Assembly: GCF_003573695.1 (NCBI RefSeq)
Contig: NC_039358.1
Location: forward strand, 97,712,117-97,776,116
Length of the DNA: 64,000 nucleotides
Direction: 5' to 3'
Source of the DNA: Papaver somniferum
Taxonomy: Eukaryota > Streptophyta > Magnoliopsida > Ranunculales > Papaveraceae
Part shown: positions 1 to 11,830 of the stretch, piece by piece
Numbering within the stretch: position 1 is the first letter of the stretch
Layout of the letters: each line of letters begins with the position of its first letter
Notes under the pieces: generated by a model
The model's input: only the letters and a program-made list of their open reading frames with translations
Told to the model about the DNA's origin: nothing
Databases searched by the model: none
Translations under genes and position numbers: made by a program

Positions 1-1008
1 TTGCATTTTAGATATTAGGTGTTGCTGTTAGTGTGATATGTGCTTGCAAATATTGTATTTCTAGAACCAGTAAAGCTATTCGAGAAACTTTTTTAATAAA
101 AATAAAGTTTAATGAGAATAACAATGTCTCCTGTTTTGCAGGTTGCAAGGAAGTCTCTGACATGGTGTTTGCATATTATAATTTCGTACAATTGTTTAAT
201 CCCAGTGAAGCCAGAAAATAAAAGGCGAACAAAAACAGTTTGTACCCTCTTTCTGATGATAATTTTCAATATAATTGTTGCAGCGTGTTATTGTAAAATT
301 ACAATTTAATCTGGAAAGTTAGTGAATGGAGAGTTCGTCTTCAGTTTGTACCCTCTTTCTGATGATAATTTTCAATATTATTGGTGCAGCGTGTTTCTGT
401 AAATTACAATTTAATCTGGAAGGTGAGTGAATGAAGAGTTCGTTTTTTCTTTTTAATAAAATGGCAAGCGCATCGCGCGTGCGGCTAGACTAGTACGAAT
501 GAATATTATCATTTCATCTGTAATTTCATCACCATAAAAAAAGGGGCAATACCGTGTCGGGGGACACTTATATTGCGATTGACAAAATAAGGGCCGGAAA
601 TATTAAAATCCCGAACTAAGGGACTTCGGTCATTACGTTCCCGAACAAATTTGTAAATACCACGCGTGTCCTAAATTTCCTTTGCTTTTCGTCGTCGGAC
701 TCGTTGTCCCGAATTTTGATGGACAACGGGACAATACGGTATATGACAATGTTTACAATAGGTACTGTCCTGGACAATAAGTTGTATGCCAACGTTTAAA
801 ATACTTACTAGGCCTTGGCAATGCGGTTTACACCATGTATAGGACGGATGCACAACAAGGACAACATAGTCACAACCAAGTATACAACTATTTAGTCTAT
901 ATTCTGGAATTGTAAGTTCCGGTTGGCACGACCCGTCCTCATGTTCTTAGGTCCACGTGCTCTCTCTTACGCTAGCACAACAAAGTTTACAACAGTCTGT
1001 ACACCGAA
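1..1008. other. Intergenic DNA left of element A, no gene recognised
   Basis: AT-rich sequence whose reading frames are all short and resemble no family I know. The only clear structure is the tandem duplication at 236-447. It ends at the left TSD of element A (CATAT, 1009-1013). Confidence 0.6.
236..447. repeat. 106-bp tandem duplication
   Basis: Two adjacent copies start with CAGTTTGTACCCTCTTTCTG at 236 and at 342. They differ by a few substitutions and a one-base indel. Each ends with a segment reading GTGAATG.AGAGTTCG. No coding potential is evident. Confidence 0.85.
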
Positions 1009-1013
1009 CATAT

Positions 1014-3003
1014 TATTAGAGCATAGCTCGGTTGAACCCACTAGCGTTGGTATGTCAAGTTAGTTGTCAATTTTAGTTGCCAAAATGCATTCTTGATTTA
1101 GCATACTAAAGATAGTTTCAGACTAGATTAGGTCTAAGAAGTTGAATCGAAGCTATTCTTAAAGGATGAAGATTGAAGACTACGAGAAGACATCAACAAG
1201 TACTTCATCAACAAAGGTATGTGATTGATTTAGTTTGGATTCTTGTTCAATTCTACCTTTCTAATCTATCGAGATAAATGCTCACTCTATGGAACAATTC
1301 CTATGACGGTAAATGTACATTTATGTATATATACTTGAGGTTATTTGATTCATGACTTTGGTAACAATAACCTTTATTCCTATAAAGGATCTCATATTAT
1401 AATGAATGAGCTTGCGAATCCAACGAGCCAAGAATCACTCAATTCCGAGTTATAACGATAAAGTTATGAGTGATTTAAGTTCATTAGTAGGAAACATTCC
1501 ATGGGCTTTGGAGTGGTCCGCGAACTTGGGCCCAATACGTGACTAAAAGGGATTTTTGGTCAAGTTGGTGATGTTTCCTTATCTAGGCAAGTTAGCTATT
1601 GGTCCAAACATTTTTGATTACCATATTAAAGTGTTTGTGATTCCTGTCTAAGTTAAAATGTGATTTATTCACATAAATATAATTTTTGCTAAATACGTTA
1701 TTTGTTTAATTATTTTGGCAAGAGTTTTAACTTAGGAAAGACTCACATATTTAGGAGAGTCTTGTAAAAGGAAAATAACTTTGCGTAGCTTCCAAGCTAT
1801 TGTTCATTATAAATAAGGAGTTCGCGAGTTTACACGTACTTCATCCCTTTGTAAAATTGGCGTAAGCTCTGCAAGTTGTTTTCCACGTCTTATGTTCTTC
1901 GTGAACAAGAGTGAGATAAAAGTCTTTGTATTAGGGATCACAAAGCCAAGTTGGATTTAATCTTCATGATTGATCATACAACTTGTAATCTAGGTTTTTC
2001 ACCTCTTGTCTATTCTAAGGTTTTCTCTTCTGAGATAAAACCATTCAAGAGTTGGTGATCATAAACCCTAGACTTTGAAAGATTTCAGTCTCCGATCGTA
2101 TACCAACACTTGTTAGTCGAAATCGGAGACTAGAAAGAAAAACTTTTATTGAGACATCTCGTAAAAATCCTTGAGAAGTTTTAAACAAGATATCTCTAGA
2201 TTTATTCTAGTTGTTCTTGTTGTAGAGTTATTAGGTTTCTCTTCATTTTATTGAAGAGTATAATAATCCCTAATCTACAGGTTTGTTTTAATATTACTTT
2301 TACCTAGTAATTGTTTTTATCAAAATAAACACAAGATTTCCAAAACCTTGATTTACATCTAAAGGGAAATCAAACCGGTGTTTTGTGCAAACAAAATATC
2401 GAATCGTATCAATCGTGTGGTGTTATCTTCTAAAGAGAGCCTCGGGTTCTGCTAGAAGATTTGTGTGAAGAATTTCTAAAGAGAATCGGTATTCTGCTAG
2501 GAGTTCTACAAGTGCTGAAGAAGGTATTACATCTAGTCCGAATAGGTAGTAGGAAATTGGTGTAACAGCTTATAATCAGTGTGTGTTTATTCTGGACTAG
2601 GTCCCGGGGTTTTTCTGCATTTGCGGTTTCCTCGAACAAAATCTGGTGTCTGTGTTATTTCTTTTCCGCATTATATTTTATTTATATAATAGAAATATCA
2701 CAGGTTGTACGTTAAGATCAATCAGTTCTTGTATCCGACCTTAGGGTTGTTGAGTGAATTGATTGACACTTGAACATTGGTCTTTGGTACCGTTCAAGTT
2801 AATCCTCTTATATTCAATCGGGCTCGCAAATCCCTATTTGCTGATTGCGGATTGAATCAAGAGATAGAGATATAAAACTCTTTGATATACTTTTTATAGA
2901 TTGAGTCTAACTGTCTAGTTGATTCTCTTGAAAGTATATTGGAGTTTGTCTATTCAGATTGCCAAACGAAATATTGGGTGGTGTTGTTAGACCCCCTTTT
3001 TCA
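1014..3003 (+). repeat. 5' LTR of element A
   Basis: It aligns over its whole length with 7018-9012 with only scattered substitutions. It ends in CCCCCTTTTTCA directly before the primer-binding site. The U5 end matches the termini of the LTRs of B, C and D in reverse complement, while its first ~1.5 kb differs from theirs. Confidence 0.93.
1808..1815 (+). promoter_or_regulatory. TATA box candidate in 5' LTR of A
   Basis: TATAAATA sits mid-LTR, and the same octamer is preserved in the 3' LTR at 7812-7819. It would place the transcription start near 1840 and leave a long R-U5 leader. This is inferred from motif and position only. Confidence 0.5.
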
Positions 3004-3005
3004 AT

Positions 3006-3017
3006 TGGTATCAGAGC
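3006..3017 (+). other. Primer-binding site of element A (tRNA-iMet type)
   Basis: TGGTATCAGAGC lies two bases after the LTR end. It is the standard 12-nt complement of the plant initiator methionine tRNA 3' end used by Copia elements. Confidence 0.92.
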
Positions 3018-3067
3018 AGGCAAACACGCTAAGACCTCATAAGTCTGTGTTGTAGCAATCTGATTCT

Positions 3068-4994
3068 ATGGACAGAGGTGCTATCTCTATAAACGTACCG
3101 CCAGTCTTCAATGGCACGAACTACTTATGGTGGAAAATTATGCGAGCTTTTCTTCAAGCACGTGATTTTCAATCATGGGTATAGTTAATGGCTATGATGC
3201 TCCCGTTGTGGCAGTAGGAGATGTAAACGTTCCCAAACCTATTGGTGAATATAGCCCCTGAGATACTTGCTGCAAAGAAAATTCCGACGGTTTGAATGCT
3301 ATTATCCATGCCATTATCCCAGATCTTCAGCACCACGTGACTACGTGCAATAAGTCTAAAGATGCTTGGGATATCTTAGAAACCGTATTTGAAGGGAATG
3401 CCGCAGAAAAAGAAGCGAGGCTTCAATACCTAGCATCTGACTGGGAAAACCTTCACATGTCTGATGATGAAACCTTTGATGTGTTTGACCAAAGACTTTC
3501 TCAAATAGTTAACGCCTCTTTGCATTAGGAAGAACTATTCCAGAGAAAGATATTGTGTGCAAAATTCTCAGGTCTCTACCATCAAGATACGAGTCTAAGA
3601 AACATGCCATTGAAGAAGCAAACGATCTTTCTACACTCTCCAAAAATACTCTTGTTGAAAAGTTGAAGATCTTTGATAATGAACACGCAAGAAAAGAGGT
3701 GATTTCTCTTAAAGCTGCAAAAAATTCTGAATCCCCTAAGGATAAATCTGGTTCGCCAGATACTAAGGATGTTACTCCACGACAATTTCGAAAACTTTTG
3801 AGAGACAGGAAAAAGAGTTTTGCTAAAGTTACTACATCTCCTAATGATGATGTACAATGCTATAATTGTCGTGGTTTCGGGCATCTTTCTTTAGTATGTC
3901 CTAGCTGGAGCCGTACACAATCGGCATATGCTGCATATTTGCATACTCTTGATGATGGACCTGAATATTATAATCCTCAAGAGCTTGCAGGCGAGATTGC
4001 ATTAGCTTCTGGAAAAATTCTTTCGGATACTGATTATGATTCTGACGAAGAAGTGTTCCATGCTGATCCAATTGCTAATAATCTTCTTAAAGAATGTCAT
4101 TGGAAACTTTCGGAAGCTGATAGCACCGTTTTTAGTGAGAAAGTTAAATATGAAAGACTTCGTAGTCGGAATAAAGACTTGCAAGACCAACTTGATTCTA
4201 GTGGTGCAAGAGATTATCTCAACGAAATACGAAAGCTTAAAGAAGAAATTTCCGAAGGTCGAGATCGGGAAATTATTCTTCAAGCAAAGCTAGATAACTT
4301 GGATAACGTGGAGATGAACGTGTTATTGGATTCGGAATGAGAAGATCTCAAATTTCAATGCGAATCTTCCAAGAATGATCTAGTTATTGCGCTTGAAAAG
4401 TTCAAAAGGTTGGAAGAAGAAAACTCGAGCTTAAAAGAGAGTTTGTCTAGAAATAGCAGCTCAGATAAATTATCCTCGATATTGGGAGCATGTAGAATTC
4501 ATCGTGATACACGAGGATCGGGCTATGAAGGAATAGACGCTCCTAGTATTTGCAAAGAGGTAAAATTTGTCAAAGCTAAATATTCTTCTCAACCAAAACC
4601 TTCCACGGTTGACAAAAGTAAAGTATCTCTACCAACTACGGATGGCGAAAAGAAGAAATCCTACCAAGCTCTAAAGCAAGCACATACACATTCAGGTAAT
4701 AATAAACATAACTTTTTCCATTCTACTAAACATTGTTTTTATTGTGGAAAACTAGGTCACTTGCAAAGGAATTGCAGATATCTTAAACGAGATAAAACCA
4801 GATATGATTCTGTTAAGATGAAAAGATCCGATGTTCCAAACTGGAGAAAAACTGTGTCTCATAATACCAGTTTTTTCAGTATTCCCCCTAAGAAGTTTCA
4901 TAATTATATTGGGGAAAAAAAGAAATACGTTGCTCCAAAAGCTGCTCAGAAATGGGTACTAAAGAAGACTAATAAAGCAACGAGTACTATTTAG
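3068..4994 (+). pseudogene. gag: Gag polyprotein of element A (broken)
   Basis: The capsid/nucleocapsid protein that would package element RNA in cytoplasmic virus-like particles. The ATG at 3068 opens a reading frame whose early part carries the NYLWWK motif of the UBN2/gag-polypeptide family. Then follow a helical capsid region, a first CCHC knuckle (CX2CX4HX4C, 3858-3899), an acidic stretch, a long charged coiled-coil region and a second knuckle (4734-4775) before the stop at 4992-4994. Lesions: a frameshift near 3180, a one-base deletion near 3519 and a TGA at 4338-4340. Read through these, it would be about 640 residues with two knuckles, as in SIRE-type gag. There is no pol downstream. 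Confidence 0.88.
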
Positions 4995-7005
4995 AAGGAT
5001 CTCCCGGACAAGAGTTTTACAAGGGATAACATCTTAAAAAGGTATGGAACATTTATTGAAAGTTTCAAGGAACTTTTTAAATTCCTAGAGTCCATGCATG
5101 ATTTTGTTTTGAATACCTGTTGTGAGCAAGTTCTTGCTCACCTCAACACAACCTGATTGTGTTGAAAGTGCATCCTCACCAAGAAGCCCTACTAAATGCG
5201 GTGAGGATTGCAAAAGAATTGGGACACACATATTATGTTGGGAAATTTCTAAATATGTGGAACAATTTATTGTTTCAAGCTTGAGTTTAACTCGCTTACA
5301 TATTCCTCGAAACATGTGTTGGTAATCTTTCGCTTCAATCAAGTTTATCTTTACCTAGTGACGAATGTCATGATGTTTCAATCACTTTTGAAATCGCTTT
5401 GACGAGAAATAGTGTAACAACTACATAACGTCCTATAAGAATGTTTCAATGGTTGAAATGAGGGTTTAGATCAATATAACAAATGATGGATATAAGCATA
5501 GTTGTGAAAAAACATATGTGCATGAATCCCATTCCTTAATCTGAAGTTTGCGAACTTTGTTGATTGAGAGAAACCGGAGGAATTGGCTTTGCCAAGTCCG
5601 CGAACTGTCGGAAGTTCTTGTACTGAGAATTTCTGCTGGGATTCCAAATTTGTTCGTGAAGTTCAAGTCCGCGAACCTAGTCTGCGAACTGGCGGAAGTC
5701 TTTTTGCCGAGATTTTCTGCTGAGTTTGGAAACTCTGCCGGTTGCCTTAAGTCCGCGAACTTGTTTGCGAACTTGAGTGGGTTATGATCTAAAGATTTGC
5801 TCTGAACATGAAACTTAAAATACTAAGGAATGCAGTATGCAAACCGTGGCTATAAAAGTTCATGAGCCGATTCAAGGAATCGAATCATCTTTGCTTCAGT
5901 TGTGTCTTGTGTAGTACATGAGATTTCCTTGCAATTGAACAACTCTCTAACTAGTTCATTTGAAGTCAATTGAACTAGTTATGGTAAAGAATAATATGGT
6001 TAATATGGAAGTGATCATATGGCTAGATACCACATGTATGAGTCTTAATTACCTAACTTGATTTGTGGTTGAAATTCTTAAATTTAACAGGTTAGAAGCA
6101 ATTATCAAAGCCATGGATGTTGATTTTTATTGTCAAAGAAACTTTTTCATACTCTTATGGTAACCATTCTTGGTGTGAATCCTTGTGGAAAAGTTTATTC
6201 TTCCTTCTAAGCATATCAAGTCTTGTTTATACAAGTTTGTATCTTAGAAAAGATGATCACAATACTTGATCTTCATGATCACATATTGTGTATTGTTACC
6301 ATGATATTGTTCTAAACTTTTTAGTAACACGATCTCATGAGAGACTTTCAATGATTGGTTCTTAATTCACATCTCCTTGTAGGTTCTCTAAAATCTAATA
6401 TATAAATCCTTATCTCTGGAGTAAGGTCACTCTTGTTGTTCTTTCGGGAATGACATCTAATGGGGGAGAGTTCTTTTGAACTTGTGCTTAATGGTCATAT
6501 CTTGAGGGGTGTGCGGCTGTGGAATTTTAGAGGGGTTATCTTGTATCTTTAAACTCCTTGACGAATGCTATTATCTTCGGTTATATGATTGCATCTAAAT
6601 TAAGATGATGTGAGTCCTTTATTTTAGTCATGAAATGTCTCTTGTGGAAATTTCATTATGATCCCGTTCTTGTACCTTTGCCAATTTTATTGACAAAAAG
6701 GGGGAGAATTAATATGTAGTTCACACTACAATTACATATGGTTTTCGGATCATTGTGTAAGGGGGAGTGGTTTCCATGATCGAGATGGAGTACTGACTAA
6801 GGGGGAGTGATACATATCACCGTAGTATTATTGTCAAAGTTGTGATACAATGAAACTTTGATGTTGTGTAATAATACTATGATGGATCTTCAACAAGACA
6901 GGATGAGCACACTCATAGTTGAAGAACCAAAGAAATCAAGCATGTAGGTTTTTGGTTTTGTCAAGTACAATCCATATGTAAAATGGTTTTGTTACTAAAA
7001 TTGAC
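4995..7005 (+). other. 3' noncoding region of element A
   Basis: No pol or other protein is recognisable over 2 kb. It begins with three adjacent inverted repeats (5122-5141, 5144-5164, 5172-5208). A ~720-bp stretch like the LTRs of B, C and D follows (about 5310-6030). The last part, from about 6400, is the 3' region shared with B, C and D, carrying GGGGGAG tracts at 6462, 6700, 6762 and 6801. Confidence 0.75.
5310..6030 (+). repeat. LTR-like segment inside element A
   Basis: This stretch matches the reverse complement of part of the B LTR (about 35160-35900). Shared landmarks in the same order are the CTAGTGACGAA region, the GAATGTTTCAATGGTTG region, the repeated TCCGCGAACT motifs (5580-5775) and the AACTAGTTCA...TGAACTAGTT palindrome (5949-5980). 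The LTRs of A itself lack it. It is either a relic of an older LTR or a recombination product. Confidence 0.75.
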
Positions 7006-7016
7006 AAAGGGAGAGA
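7006..7016 (+). other. Polypurine tract of element A
   Basis: AAAGGGAGAGA lies one base before the 3' LTR, the expected plus-strand priming site. In C and D the same site reads as a longer AAAGGGGGAGA, so this copy is slightly degraded. Confidence 0.8.
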
Positions 7017-7017
7017 T

Positions 7018-9012
7018 TGTTAGAGCATAGCTCGGTTGAACCCACTAGCGTTGGTATTTCAAGTTAGTTGTAAATTTTAGTTGCCAAAATGCATTCTTGA
7101 TTTAGCATACTAAAGATAGTTTCAGACTAGATTAGGTATAAGAAGTTGAATCGAAGCTATTCTTAAAGGATGAAGACTGAAGACTACAAGAAGACATCAA
7201 CAAGTACTTCATCAACAAAGGTATGTGATTGATTTCATTTGGATTCTTGTTCAATTCTACCTTTCTAATCTATCGAGATAAATGCTCACTCTATGGAACA
7301 ATTTCTATGACGGTAAATGTACATTTATGTATATATACTTGAGGTTATTTGATTCATGACTTTGGTGACAATAACCTTTATCCCTATAAAGGATCTCATG
7401 TTATAGTGAATGAGCTTGCGAATCCAACGAGCCAAGAATCACTCAATTCCGAGTTATAACGATAAAGTTATGAGTGATTTAAGTTCATTAGTAGGAAATA
7501 TTCCATGGGCTTTGGAGTGGTCCGCGAACTTGGGCCCAATACGTGACTAAAAGGGATTTTTGGTCAAGTTGGTGATGTTTCCTTATCTAGGCAAGTTAGC
7601 TATTGGTCCAAACATTTTTGATTACCATATTAAAGTGTTTGTGATTCCTGCCTAAGTTAAAATGTGATTTATTCACATAAATATAATTTTTGCTAAATAA
7701 GTTATTTGTTTAATTATTTTGGCAAGAGTTTTAACTTAGGAAACACTCACATATTTAGGAGAGTCTTGTAAAAGGAAAATAGTTTTGCTTAGCTTCCAAG
7801 CTATTGTTCATTATAAATAAGGAGTCCGCGAGTTTACACGTTTTTCATCCCTTTGGAAAATTGGCGTAAGCTCTGCAGGTTGTTTTCCACGTCTTATGTT
7901 CTTCGTGAACAAGAGTGAGATAAAAGTCCTTGTATTAGGGATCACAAAGCCAAGTTTTATTTAATCTTCGTGATTGATCATACAACTTGTAATCTAGGTT
8001 TTTCACCTCTTGTCTATTCTAAGGTTTTCTTTTCTGATATACAACCATTCAAGAGTTGTTGATCATAAACCCTAGGTTTTGATAGATTTCAGTTTCCGAT
8101 CGTATACCAACACTTGTTAGTCGAAATCGGATACTAGAAAGAAAAACTTCTATTGAGGCATCTCATAAAAATCTTTGAGAAGTTTTAAACAAGATATCTC
8201 CAGATTTATTCTAGTTGTTCTTGTTGTAGAGTTATTAGGTTTCTCTTCCTTTTATTGAAGAGTATAATAATCCATAATCTACATGTTTGTTTTGATATTA
8301 CTTTTACCTAGTAATTGTTTTTATCAAAATAAACACAAGATTTCCAAAACCTTGATTTACATCTAAAGGGAAATCAAACCGGTGTTTTGTGCAAACAAAA
8401 TATCGAATCGTATCAATCGTGTGGTGGTATCTTCTAAAGAGAGCCTCGGGTTCTGCTAGAAGATTTATGTGAAGAATTTCTAAAGAGAATCGGTATTCTG
8501 CTAGGAGTTCTACAAGTGCTGAAGAAGGTATTACATCTAGTCCGAATAGGTCGTAGGAAATTGGTGTAACAGCTTATAATCAGTGTGTGTTTATTCTGGA
8601 CTAGGTCCCGGGGTTTTTCTGCATTTGCGGTTTCCTCGTTAATAAAATCTAGTGTCTGTGCTATTTATTTTCCGCATTATATTTTATTTATATAATAGAA
8701 ATATCACAGGTTGTACGTTAAGATCAATCAGTTCTTGTATCCGACCTTAGGGTTGTTGAGTGAATTGATTGACACTTGAACATTGGTATTTGGTACCGTT
8801 CAAGTTAATCCTCTTATATTAAATCGGGCTCGCAAATCCCTATTTGCTGATTGCTGATTGAATCAAGAGATAAAGATACAAAACTCTTTGATATACTTTT
8901 TGTAGATTGAGTTTAACTGTCTAGTTGATTCTCTTGAAAGTATATTGGAGTTTGTCTATTCAGATTGCCAAACGAAATATTGGGTGGTGTTGTTAGACCC
9001 CCATTTTTTTCA
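7018..9012 (+). repeat. 3' LTR of element A
   Basis: Starts TGTTAGAGCATAGCTCGG, ends TTTTTTCA, and is followed by the TSD CATAT. It pairs with 1014-3003. The few differences between the copies suggest a fairly recent insertion. Confidence 0.93.
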
Positions 9013-9017
9013 CATAT

Positions 9018-9600
9018 ATTATTTTTTTAATGGTTTTACAGCATAGACAACTCGTATTGTGATTCACTTTAGACCACAGACCTTAAGTATAAGAAAATAG
9101 AAAATGACATTACACTAACGTTTCTTATCTAGATGTTTTCGGAGCTGCGCGATTAAAATTTTCTACGGTAACATCAGTCGAGGTGGAGTATACCGGTCGG
9201 AAATTGTAACCTCTTCAACAAATTCAGCTTGGTTGACACAAGTGGTATGTTTAAGCGCCAATGTTTTCTACTAAGACGATAGTATTACGCCTATGTTTTT
9301 GCTGGTCAACTAAATCCATTATATACCCGATCGAGGTGAAGTTAAAACGTTTCATGTTTTGGGGTAACACGGTTAAAATTATTTTCTCAGATGGAGAAAA
9401 CTCGTGTGCGTTGGTGAGCAATTCCATGTTGCTTTTATATGTTTGCGCTGAGGTACATGTCCACGTTGCTCTGCAGACTACTGCTCACCCGCTTTGATAA
9501 CTTCTTGCGTACTGGCACTCTGGACATTTCTCCCTATCGTTTATGTATCTGAATGGTTTCGTTACTACTTATTAAGAGGTAATTTTCTGTCAGCATCGAG
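9018..9600. other. Unrecognised stretch between element A and Copia remnant
   Basis: The longest frames (for example 9261-9497, +) match no family I recognise. It may be an older, eroded part of the Copia element whose RNase H follows. Confidence 0.4.
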
Positions 9601-9985
9601 AGTGCTCGCAAATAACCTACGGTATCATGTTCCAGTACCGAAGCCGAATATAAAGCCCTTGCTACTACTACCGCATAACTTATTTGGATTCAGTATCTTT
9701 TGCATGAATTATGAATCTCTACAGCCATACCCACCCTATGGTGCGACAATCTTCGAACGACATACCTCACAGTTAATCCAGTTTTCCATGCGCGCACTAA
9801 GCACATTGAGATCGATTATCATTTTGTTCGAGAAAGGGTCACACGTCGTCAACTTGATGTTCGTTTTATCAATACAAAAGATCAGCTCGCTGACATTTTC
9901 ACCGAGAGTCTTGGACCTGCTCGTCATGCGGATTTCTGGAGCAAGTTAACCGTCCACCAATGGCCGCTTAACTTGAGGGGGCGTA
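9601..9985 (+). pseudogene. Copia RNase H remnant with polypurine tract
   Basis: One frame, read through internal stops (TAA at 9613 and about 9664, TGA near 9709), shows the C-terminal Copia RNase H. In order it has the STEAEYKAL motif, a VFHARTKHIEIDYHFVR-type motif and a KDQLADIFTESL motif. After the coding part comes AACTTGAGGGGG, the usual Copia polypurine tract context. Integrase and reverse transcriptase are missing, so this is only the 3' end of an old element. The motif set resembles short-LTR Copia lineages more than SIRE, so it is unrelated to elements A-D. Confidence 0.85.
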
Positions 9986-10125
9986 CTAAGGAAACTTAAA
10001 CATAATTCAAGACTTGGAAATCAAGTAAATATAGTTCTAGAGTCGTCTTTGTTATCAATATATATAGCTGATCATCTGCACGATCTGTGTGTGGAAAAAT
10101 AATCAATATATTCAATTTTCAAGAG
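9986..10125 (+). repeat. Partial 3' LTR of the Copia remnant
   Basis: Begins TACTAAGG right after the polypurine tract (expected TG, here TA) and holds an AT-rich TATATATAG stretch. The end is not definable because a LINE-like fragment takes over near 10125. Confidence 0.5.
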
Positions 10126-10277
10126 CTACTTTTCGTAACTCACCTCCAACTAGAGATATGTTGCTTCACATATGCATAGATATTGAAAGTGATTTATGCC
10201 CTCTGTGCAACACTGACAAGGAATCAGTCGATCATATGTTTATGCACTGTGCATATTCTTCTGAGATGTTAAAATGC
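10125..10277 (+). pseudogene. LINE reverse transcriptase zinc-binding (zf-RVT) fragment
   Basis: The frame around 10125-10270 encodes a LPTRD-like SPPTRDMLLH motif and then CPLCNTDKESVDHMFMHC. That is the CX2C...HX4C signature of the zf-RVT domain found C-terminal to reverse transcriptase in plant non-LTR elements. Nothing of the upstream reverse transcriptase or endonuclease is present. It is a fragment of about 50 residues joined to the Copia LTR remnant. Confidence 0.75.
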
Positions 10278-10289
10278 TAGTAGTTCTTT

Positions 10290-11825
10290 GGTCTTATGAT
10301 CTGGATACTTTCAAATTTGTAAACTCCAACCTTATTTGGAGAAATTGGTCCTCTCTCATGAGCGTGTAATCTCCTGTATCTGTGTGAAGAAGTTTTCTCC
10401 TTTTTTTCTTTAATATAACTTCTCCTTCGAAGAAAGGTCAAAAATATATGTCTAGGCTTCGGGTAACCTGTTTCCATTAAGCCCATACGAAGTATGTCAA
10501 GCCCACTGTTACGCAAACGAATTGCAACAATAGCGGAAGCGGATTGCACAAACCTCACATGGAGATTACACATTACTAAAGGATTTTCAAAGATAATCAG
10601 GAAATAATATGAAAATTGATCAGAACTAACTACTAAGGCTGAAATAATACCCTACTTTCTTTATTTTTGGATAAGGATCTCGATAGAATTTTATTATACG
10701 GGAATTTTTTCACGGGACATTGAGAAGGAAGGAGGGGTATATGTATAACAAAATATTAAAAAATTAAGAATTTTCATCTTAACGAAATTTAAACTAACAT
10801 AACCGATTAATGGGGGTATCGTTAGTGATTCTCAGGGGTATATACAAGAACACCCTTACTAAAACACTCTGCATATTTTTCAATGGCTACTTTTAGGAAA
10901 AAAATCCGTTACTTCTTTTAACCAAGAGCAATAACTGCTCCTAGGAGTCAAACGTACTGTTATTTTTAAAATGTTGTAATAACTGCATCTAGTCAACGGC
11001 TCAATATCCATCGTATTTAAGTAATAGTGATAACGTGTACGCTCAGGGTTGTCTCTATAGTGGGTATAAAACCCATCCTGATTTTATCGGAACATTAGTC
11101 TGAGAGATTAGGTCAAAGAAAATTAGGGCAGGAAGTAGCAGGGAGCTTATAATTTCATCCGATTCAAAGTTATTTTAAGGGGATTTTCGAAACAGCTTCA
11201 TCTTGCTGATGCAGTTTGGTATAAGGACCATATGATGGACAAGAATGGATCCTTTTGGTACAAGTAAGTTATTTGGATGGAATTACCGTACTTTTGGTGT
11301 TGCACAAGAATATTTGAGCTTTTTTTTTTTTTTTTTGCTCGGCATATTTGAGCTTGTTAAAGGAAAACCAGATCTCAATATGATGGTGTTGTATAATTGT
11401 GTTTCAAGGAATGGTTCGTGGTTATAATTCATCATCTGCACAAAAATGGGTTCTTTAATTCAATAAATGGAGCAAGAATCTCTTTCTCTTTTCAGCGTTA
11501 GTCTACCAATTGAAGTAACTTGTTCAAGGGATAATCACTAGGGAATCCAATTGGAATCAGTACTCTAGTTTTGTTACTAATCACTTTTCAAATAAATAGT
11601 ACTAAGCCATCTGATGTATGTGTCAGTTTGATACGAGTGGTCCAAAATATTTTTCCAGCAATATGAGTTAATACATGCTGATGAGAGGTAATCTAAAAGA
11701 TGTGTCTTTTCTTGATAATGGTTTTGTGGTTTTAAGAATCTTATGACTGTTTTGAAGGTCTCCATTTTTCATAGTGTTGCGCCTAACTCAAATTCTAGCC
11801 AAACAATAAAAGCTATGTAAAGTAA
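10290..11825. other. Intergenic, no gene recognised
   Basis: AT-rich sequence with only short frames (10277-10573 minus, 11245-11427 plus, 11577-11765 minus), none of which resembles a known family. A T15-16 tract lies near 11320-11336. Confidence 0.5.
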
Positions 11826-11830
11826 ATCAA

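Larger units (their letters stand above)
1014..9012 (+). mobile_element. Element A: non-autonomous SIRE-like Ty1/Copia LTR retrotransposon
   Basis: A full-length insertion. Two ~2.0-kb LTRs (1014-3003 and 7018-9012) are near identical. They flank a 4.0-kb interior with an initiator-Met primer-binding site, a gag reading frame and a purine tract. A perfect 5-bp TSD, CATAT, lies at 1009-1013 and 9013-9017. The 5' LTR begins TATTAG where the 3' LTR begins TGTTAG, so the terminal TG has mutated; both LTRs end in TTTCA. No protease, integrase, reverse transcriptase or RNase H is encoded, so the element must rely on proteins from relatives such as element C. The gag type (UBN2 plus CCHC knuckles, long coiled-coil C-terminus) points to the SIRE/Maximus lineage. 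Confidence 0.93.

Noticed and set aside
3006..3017. A tRNA gene suggested by TGGTATCAGAGC
   Set aside because: It is only the 12-nt primer-binding complement of tRNA-iMet; there is no cloverleaf.
9494..9949. 151-residue plus-strand ORF as a novel gene
   Set aside because: It overlaps in another frame the clear Copia RNase H motifs of 9601-9985, so it is a shadow.
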